Shown here in pieces: positions 60,902-64,000 of a stretch of 64,000 bases of DNA. Each line of letters begins with the position of its first letter. The first letter of the stretch is position 1. Below the pieces are notes generated by a model, which did not search any database, had not been told where the DNA came from, and saw only the letters and a program-made list of their open reading frames with translations. A program made the position numbers and the translations under genes. The DNA comes from Lachnospiraceae bacterium KGMB03038 (lineage in GTDB: Bacteria; Bacillota; Clostridia; Lachnospirales; Lachnospiraceae), in assembly GCA_007361935.1 (NCBI GenBank), contig CP041667.1, positions 3,004,501-3,068,500 of the forward strand, in the 5' to 3' direction.

Positions 60902-61708
60902 CTACAATTCCAATTCCTCCAGATCATCCGGCACATACAGCCGGCCGTGATAGTATTTCTCCCCTTCTGCCTGATACAGCTGTTTCCGCTCTCCGCCATG
61001 GGTTTCTTCTGTATGATACAGAAGGAGATTGGGTATCCCAAAGGTTTCCGCCAGTTCGCAGGCTTCTTTGACCGTACTGTGGTGTTTCTCATAGGGTTTG
61101 AAAAGTTCAGCCTCTTGATACAGGCAGAAAGCCTCATGCAGCAGCCAGTCGCTGCCTTCTACATACTGCCGCTCTTCCTCCCGGTAAGGTTCGTCGCCGG
61201 TGCAGGTCAGTTTTCTTCCATCGGGAAGCCTCATGGTAAATCCAAATTGTTTTGCCTTGGTGGAGGCAATGTCAAAAAAGGTCACCGGGCATCCCAGGAT
61301 CTGGCGGGTTTCCCCGGATTCCACTACTTCAAACAGAATTTTCTCTCCAAAGTTCCGGCATACTTTCTTCTGGATTGTCATTTCCGCGATCGCCCGGAGC
61401 TTTTCCTCCAGCTCTTTGTGGCAGTAGATCCGAAGTTTCCCTTTATACTGTCCTTTATTCATCTTCTGCCCGATCATACGGATCAGCCAGATCACCCCCA
61501 AAATATGGTCGATATGCTCATGGGTGACAAAAAGATCATGGATATCTTCCAACCTTATTCCTGCGTCTTTTAAAACTTTAAGGATCCGGTTTCCGCCTCC
61601 CCCATCTATAAGGAAATGCGCTCCCATCTGTTTCTCCGAAAGCACAAAACAAGTATTATAGTAATCCAGTACATTTGCGTTCCCCGTTCCCAGCATGGTC
61701 AATCTCAT
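60902..61708 (-). CDS. MBL-fold metal-dependent hydrolase (RNase Z-like)
   Basis: 268 residues. The metallo-beta-lactamase motif THEHIDH, the later Asp in TCTGD, and C-terminal His residues (LLHEAF, KHHSTVKEA) follow the RNase Z/phosphodiesterase pattern. RNase Z tRNA processing is possible but the protein lacks an evident exosite, so I leave the substrate open. Start at MRLTMLGTGNANV (61708) is set by GAAGGAGG. Apparently monocistronic. Confidence 0.82.
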   Translation of the reverse strand: MRLTMLGTGNANVLDYYNTCFVLSEKQMGAHFLIDGGGGNRILKVLKDAGIRLEDIHDLFVTHEHIDHILGVIWLIRMIGQKMNKGQYKGKLRIYCHKELEEKLRAIAEMTIQKKVCRNFGEKILFEVVESGETRQILGCPVTFFDIASTKAKQFGFTMRLPDGRKLTCTGDEPYREEERQYVEGSDWLLHEAFCLYQEAELFKPYEKHHSTVKEACELAETFGIPNLLLYHTEETHGGERKQLYQAEGEKYYHGRLYVPDDLEELEL

Positions 61709-61812
61709 TGGTCGTCCTCCTTCTTCCGCCGCGGTCATTCTCTTTCACGATACATCGTTTTTCACTTCTTCTAAAATACTGAATCTTTACAGGATTTGCA
61801 AGAGATGAAGCC

Positions 61813-61852
61813 AAAAAAAACAGGTACAAACGAATTTTACGTCTGTACCTGT
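61813..61852 (-). terminator. rpsF-ssb-rpsR terminator
   Basis: Arms 61820-61832 and 61840-61852 pair over 13 positions, 7-base loop; on the minus strand a run of eight T follows (61813-61820). Confidence 0.9.
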
Positions 61853-61885
61853 CTGTTCACTTTTTTTTCGACCTGCTTTCCAGGA

Positions 61886-62152
61886 TTAGTCCTGTACGTA
61901 TGGCATCAGAGCGATGTGACGGGCTCTTTTGATGGCAACCGTAAGCGCTCTCTGATGTTTTGCGCAGTTTCCAGTAATTCTCCTTGGAAGGATCTTTCCT
62001 CTCTCAGAGATATACTTCCTCAGCTTTGCTACATCTTTGTAATCGATCTCGTTGTTCTCTTTTCCACAGAACACGCAAACTTTTTTTCTTCTGCGTCCGC
62101 CGCCTCTTCTCTTGAAGCCGCCTTCTGGACGATTCGCTTTATCAAAAGCCAT
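61886..62152 (-). CDS. rpsR: 30S ribosomal protein S18
   Basis: 88 residues, Arg/Lys-rich N-terminus then KVCVFCGKENNEIDYKDVAKLRKYISERGKI-type core and RITGNCAKHQR. S18 pairs with S6 on the 30S platform. It has a CxxC in the N-terminal part, as in zinc-type S18 forms. ATG follows TAAGGAGG. Last gene of the operon. Confidence 0.97.
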   Translation of the reverse strand: MAFDKANRPEGGFKRRGGGRRRKKVCVFCGKENNEIDYKDVAKLRKYISERGKILPRRITGNCAKHQRALTVAIKRARHIALMPYVQD

Positions 62153-62166
62153 TTTGCTTTACCTCC

Positions 62167-62613
62167 TTAATTGAATGGTAATTCCTCATCAATTCCATCC
62201 GGAATATTCATGAACCCGTCCCCGGCATCTGCCGCAGGTGCCGGCGCAGGCGCGGGCGCTGACTGGAAATGTCCTGCGTTCGCTTCGCTTGCCGCTTTGC
62301 TTTCCGCAAATTCCTGTTCGTCTACAACCACCTCTGTAGTATAGACTTTCACACCGTCTCTGTTGGTGTAGCTTCCGGTCTGGATCCGGCCGCTGACTAC
62401 CACCTTCAGGCCCTGGCGGTAATATCTCTCCACATGCTCCGCCTGTCTTCCAAAAGCCACGCAGTTGATAAAATCTGCCGTTGGCTCTCCGTCCCGCTTA
62501 AATCTACGGTCCACAGCCAGTGTGTATCTGGCGATCGCCAGGGAATTCTCTCCCTGCGAATACCGGATTTCCGGGTCTCTGGTCAGTCGTCCCATCAAAA
62601 TTACTTTATTCAT
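62167..62613 (-). CDS. ssb: Single-stranded DNA-binding protein
   Basis: 148 residues: OB fold (1-108, MNKVILMGRLTRDPEIRYSQ), an Ala/Pro linker and the acidic protein-interaction tip ending EELPFN. It coats single-stranded DNA and recruits repair and replication partners. rpsF-ssb-rpsR is the usual order. Confidence 0.97.
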   Translation of the reverse strand: MNKVILMGRLTRDPEIRYSQGENSLAIARYTLAVDRRFKRDGEPTADFINCVAFGRQAEHVERYYRQGLKVVVSGRIQTGSYTNRDGVKVYTTEVVVDEQEFAESKAASEANAGHFQSAPAPAPAPAADAGDGFMNIPDGIDEELPFN

Positions 62614-62634
62614 AAATTTACCTCTTCTTCCCGC

Positions 62635-62922
62635 TTATGCTTCCTGTCTAACGCATAAATACCTGATCACGTTGTCCATGATACGGATTCTCTGCTCGAT
62701 CTCGTCTGGAACATCGCTCTTGGCCTCGAAGTGGATGAAATAATAATACGCTTCTTTCATCTTCTGAATTTCGTAAGCAAGCTTTTTCTTACCCCATTCA
62801 TCGACGTCAGAGATCTGGCCCCCAAAACGCTCAACCAGCGCTTTTACTTTCTCGACTACCTGAGCTCTTTCGTCATCTTCGATTTTTGCACTGACAACAA
62901 CAGCTAATTCGTATTTGTTCAT
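62635..62922 (-). CDS. rpsF: 30S ribosomal protein S6
   Basis: 95 residues, MNKYELAVVVSAKIEDDERAQ, with the DEWGKKKLAYEIQKMKEAYY segment of S6. The start at 62922 is fixed by AAGGAGG; 20 further open codons lie in the leader. The leader can fold onto the Shine-Dalgarno (see 62937-62985). Confidence 0.97.
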   Translation of the reverse strand: MNKYELAVVVSAKIEDDERAQVVEKVKALVERFGGQISDVDEWGKKKLAYEIQKMKEAYYYFIHFEAKSDVPDEIEQRIRIMDNVIRYLCVRQEA

Positions 62923-62936
62923 GTCGCCTTTGCACC

Positions 62937-62985
62937 TCCTTCTGGTCTTTTGGCCCCCGCTTTCTATCTCCCGCGGGAGCAAGGA
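62937..62985 (-). promoter_or_regulatory. rpsF leader, candidate S6:S18 feedback element
   Basis: On the minus strand GCTCCCGC (62973-62980) pairs with GCGGGGGC (62953-62960), and TCCTT (62981-62985) pairs with AAGGA (62937-62941), which is part of the rpsF Shine-Dalgarno. An S6:S18-binding leader motif is known in front of rpsF in many bacteria; this structure is in the right place, but I cannot verify the consensus. Confidence 0.5.
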
Positions 62986-63006
62986 CTAATGTATCACGGT
63001 TTTACA

Positions 63007-63035
63007 TGATATCATAAAAGGTGCCCGGTTTCAAG
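63007..63035 (-). promoter_or_regulatory. rpsF operon promoter
   Basis: Minus strand TTGAAA (63030-63035), 17-base spacer, TATCAT (63007-63012). The -35 box overlaps the end of the DUF951 gene. Confidence 0.7.
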
Positions 63036-63219
63036 CCTTTTTCTTCAAATCTCTCGTGTTTTTTTCCACCAGTTTGCGGCTGATCATGATCTGGTGTCCG
63101 CAGCCGGCGCATTTCAGCCGAAAATCCGCCCCAACCCGCAGGATCTCCCATTCTTTACTTCCGCAGGGGTGGGGTTTCTTCAAAGTAACAATGTCTCCCA
63201 CTTCATATTGATACGCCAT
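63031..63219 (-). CDS. DUF951 family protein
   Basis: 62 residues, MAYQYEVGDIVTLKKPHPCGS. HPCGSKEWEILRVGADFRLKCAGCGHQI gives a CxxC plus an upstream Cys and His, a likely zinc site on an SH3-like barrel. DUF951 is a small conserved Firmicute family without a known role, often near rpsF. AAGGAG precedes its ATG, directly after the sortase stop. Confidence 0.9.
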   Translation of the reverse strand: MAYQYEVGDIVTLKKPHPCGSKEWEILRVGADFRLKCAGCGHQIMISRKLVEKNTRDLKKKA

Positions 63220-63223
63220 ATTC

Positions 63224-64000
63224 TCACTCCTTAAGTTCTACTTCCTTTTCTTTCACGCCCCGCACCACGATCCGGTTCTCGTCACTGGCGCTGGTACAGG
63301 TTGACAGAGTAACGATAGTGTCCTCCGCGTCAACTTCCACTCCCGTATCATATTCCGAGGTTTCCATCGTCATATCCAGGAATTCCTGGTACGACTCATC
63401 ATCCCCAAATTCCGTCAGATATGTATCAGAAACCGCGTTTACCACCGCATAAGAGTAGATATGATACGTGATCTCTTTCCCGTCCGGCGTATAGATATAG
63501 AAGTAAGGATTGTCTTTCCAAAAGGATTCGTCCTCATAATCCTGCAGATGCCGGAACATGGACCCATCCCGCATCCGGTGCCCGTAAATGATGGTGTTTT
63601 TGTCAGAGTAATCCGCGCTGTTGTCCACATTCAGGAAAATCGCTCCCAGCGTATTCTCATTTGCGGAAAATGTCTCATGGAGATATCGCTCATTATCCTC
63701 GCCCTGAACAATGGGGTAGCTAATCTGGGAAGGTTCCGGATAAAAACGGATCCATCCCACTGTGTCTGGATTGCTCTTCATCAATTCCTCAAAATCCACC
63801 CGGAAGCCCTCCTGCTCATCCGGATTGGTCAGCGCCACATCCCGCACCTTTTCATACTCGCTCCGGCCGTCCAAGTATCCTTTTCCAATCCGGATCAACT
63901 GGAACCCCGATACGCAGAACACCACAATGGCAACTGCCAGAATGAGATTCGACAAAACTCCTCCCTTTCGCTTCCGCCTCCTGCCTCTGCGATGCCTTTT
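63224..64000 (-). CDS. srtB: Class B sortase (5' end beyond the window)
   Basis: About 258 residues visible. A very basic stretch (KRHRRGRRRKRKGGV) precedes a membrane anchor (about LILAVAIVVFCVSG) and the extracellular sortase barrel. Catalytic His is in IIYGHRM, Cys in TLSTCTS and Arg in ENRIVVRG; TLSTC and length point to class B. It anchors surface proteins to the wall or assembles pili. A TTG at 63955 could start it, but the frame stays open to the window edge, so the true start is probably outside. Runs into DUF951 with a 4-base gap. Confidence 0.88.
   Translation of the reverse strand, partial: KRHRRGRRRKRKGGVLSNLILAVAIVVFCVSGFQLIRIGKGYLDGRSEYEKVRDVALTNPDEQEGFRVDFEELMKSNPDTVGWIRFYPEPSQISYPIVQGEDNERYLHETFSANENTLGAIFLNVDNSADYSDKNTIIYGHRMRDGSMFRHLQDYEDESFWKDNPYFYIYTPDGKEITYHIYSYAVVNAVSDTYLTEFGDDESYQEFLDMTMETSEYDTGVEVDAEDTIVTLSTCTSASDENRIVVRGVKEKEVELKE

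Noticed and set aside
60902..61708. Firm RNase Z (rnz) assignment
   Set aside because: The metal motif fits, but the tRNA-binding exosite is not evident, so only the fold is named.
1..64000. CRISPR array, prophage, rRNA operon or replication origin
   Set aside because: No regularly spaced direct repeats, phage structural genes, rRNA sequence or DnaA-box cluster was seen; dnaB alone does not mark an origin.

Overview
This 64 kb window looks like chromosomal DNA of an anaerobic gut Firmicute, most likely a Lachnospiraceae member (Clostridia; the Dorea, Blautia, Clostridium scindens neighbourhood). The reasons are the FabK-type fatty acid operon, the split iron-sulfur L-serine dehydratase, a two-gene minimal SUF-like Fe-S assembly pair, a 2[4Fe-4S] ferredoxin, a DUF4317 protein, GdpP-RplI-DnaB and DUF951 next to rpsF-ssb-rpsR, AGGAGG ribosome binding sites throughout, and a GH112 phosphorylase for mucin or milk-glycan disaccharides. 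I see no prophage, insertion sequence, CRISPR array or rRNA. Family assignments come from reading translated sequence, not from searches.

Layout. 1-5.7 kb: fatty acid synthesis operon on the minus strand (fabH-acpP-fabK-fabD-fabG-fabF-accB, accB cut by the window edge), with a consensus promoter overlapping a FabT-like palindrome. 5.7-10 kb: heterodimeric ABC exporter and its TetR regulator with tandem palindromic operators. 10-19.4 kb: serine dehydratase sdaAB-sdaAA, DUF4317, two leucine tRNAs, a MATE exporter, an acidic orphan protein, a membrane protein, the Sms Fe-S assembly pair and a sodium symporter. 19.5-26.1 kb: CsoR repressor and a P1B metal ATPase with mirrored CsoR-type boxes, then a GH36 alpha-galactosidase and an M24 aminopeptidase P.

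26.1-30.1 kb holds the most unusual locus: a solute-binding lipoprotein 14 bases upstream of a protein that joins two Cache sensor modules to an MscS channel, behind a promoter embedded in a long inverted repeat. 30.2-37.6 kb is a sugar island (DUF4867, fucose/arabinose-isomerase-like protein, xylulokinase, AraC regulator, YitT protein, PfkB kinase, HAD phosphatase). 37.7-42.7 kb is the str operon region (rpsL-rpsG-fusA-tuf) with about 490 bases of structured non-coding DNA between rpsL and rpsG. 42.7-50.3 kb: HD hydrolase, orphan sugar-binding lipoprotein, ferredoxin, amidase, and gdpP-rplI-dnaB.

50.4-60.9 kb is a galacto-N-biose/lacto-N-biose utilisation locus: ABC importer (binding protein and two permeases, no ATPase), a nucleotidyltransferase, an N-acetylhexosamine 1-kinase, GalE, an AraC regulator, a small sugar-binding protein and the GH112 phosphorylase. 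The expected flow is import, phosphorolysis to Gal-1-P plus HexNAc, 1-phosphorylation of HexNAc, nucleotide activation and epimerisation. 60.9-64 kb: MBL hydrolase, rpsF-ssb-rpsR behind a leader that can pair with its own Shine-Dalgarno, DUF951, and a class B sortase cut by the right edge.

Two families of dispersed palindromic elements occur: a G/C-rich one with four copies (about 19.49, 19.92, 58.65 and 60.87 kb; two of them bracket the GH112 gene) and one built on GGGACGTAGCC (34.0 and 36.8 kb). Some copies encode the last residues of the neighbouring protein.
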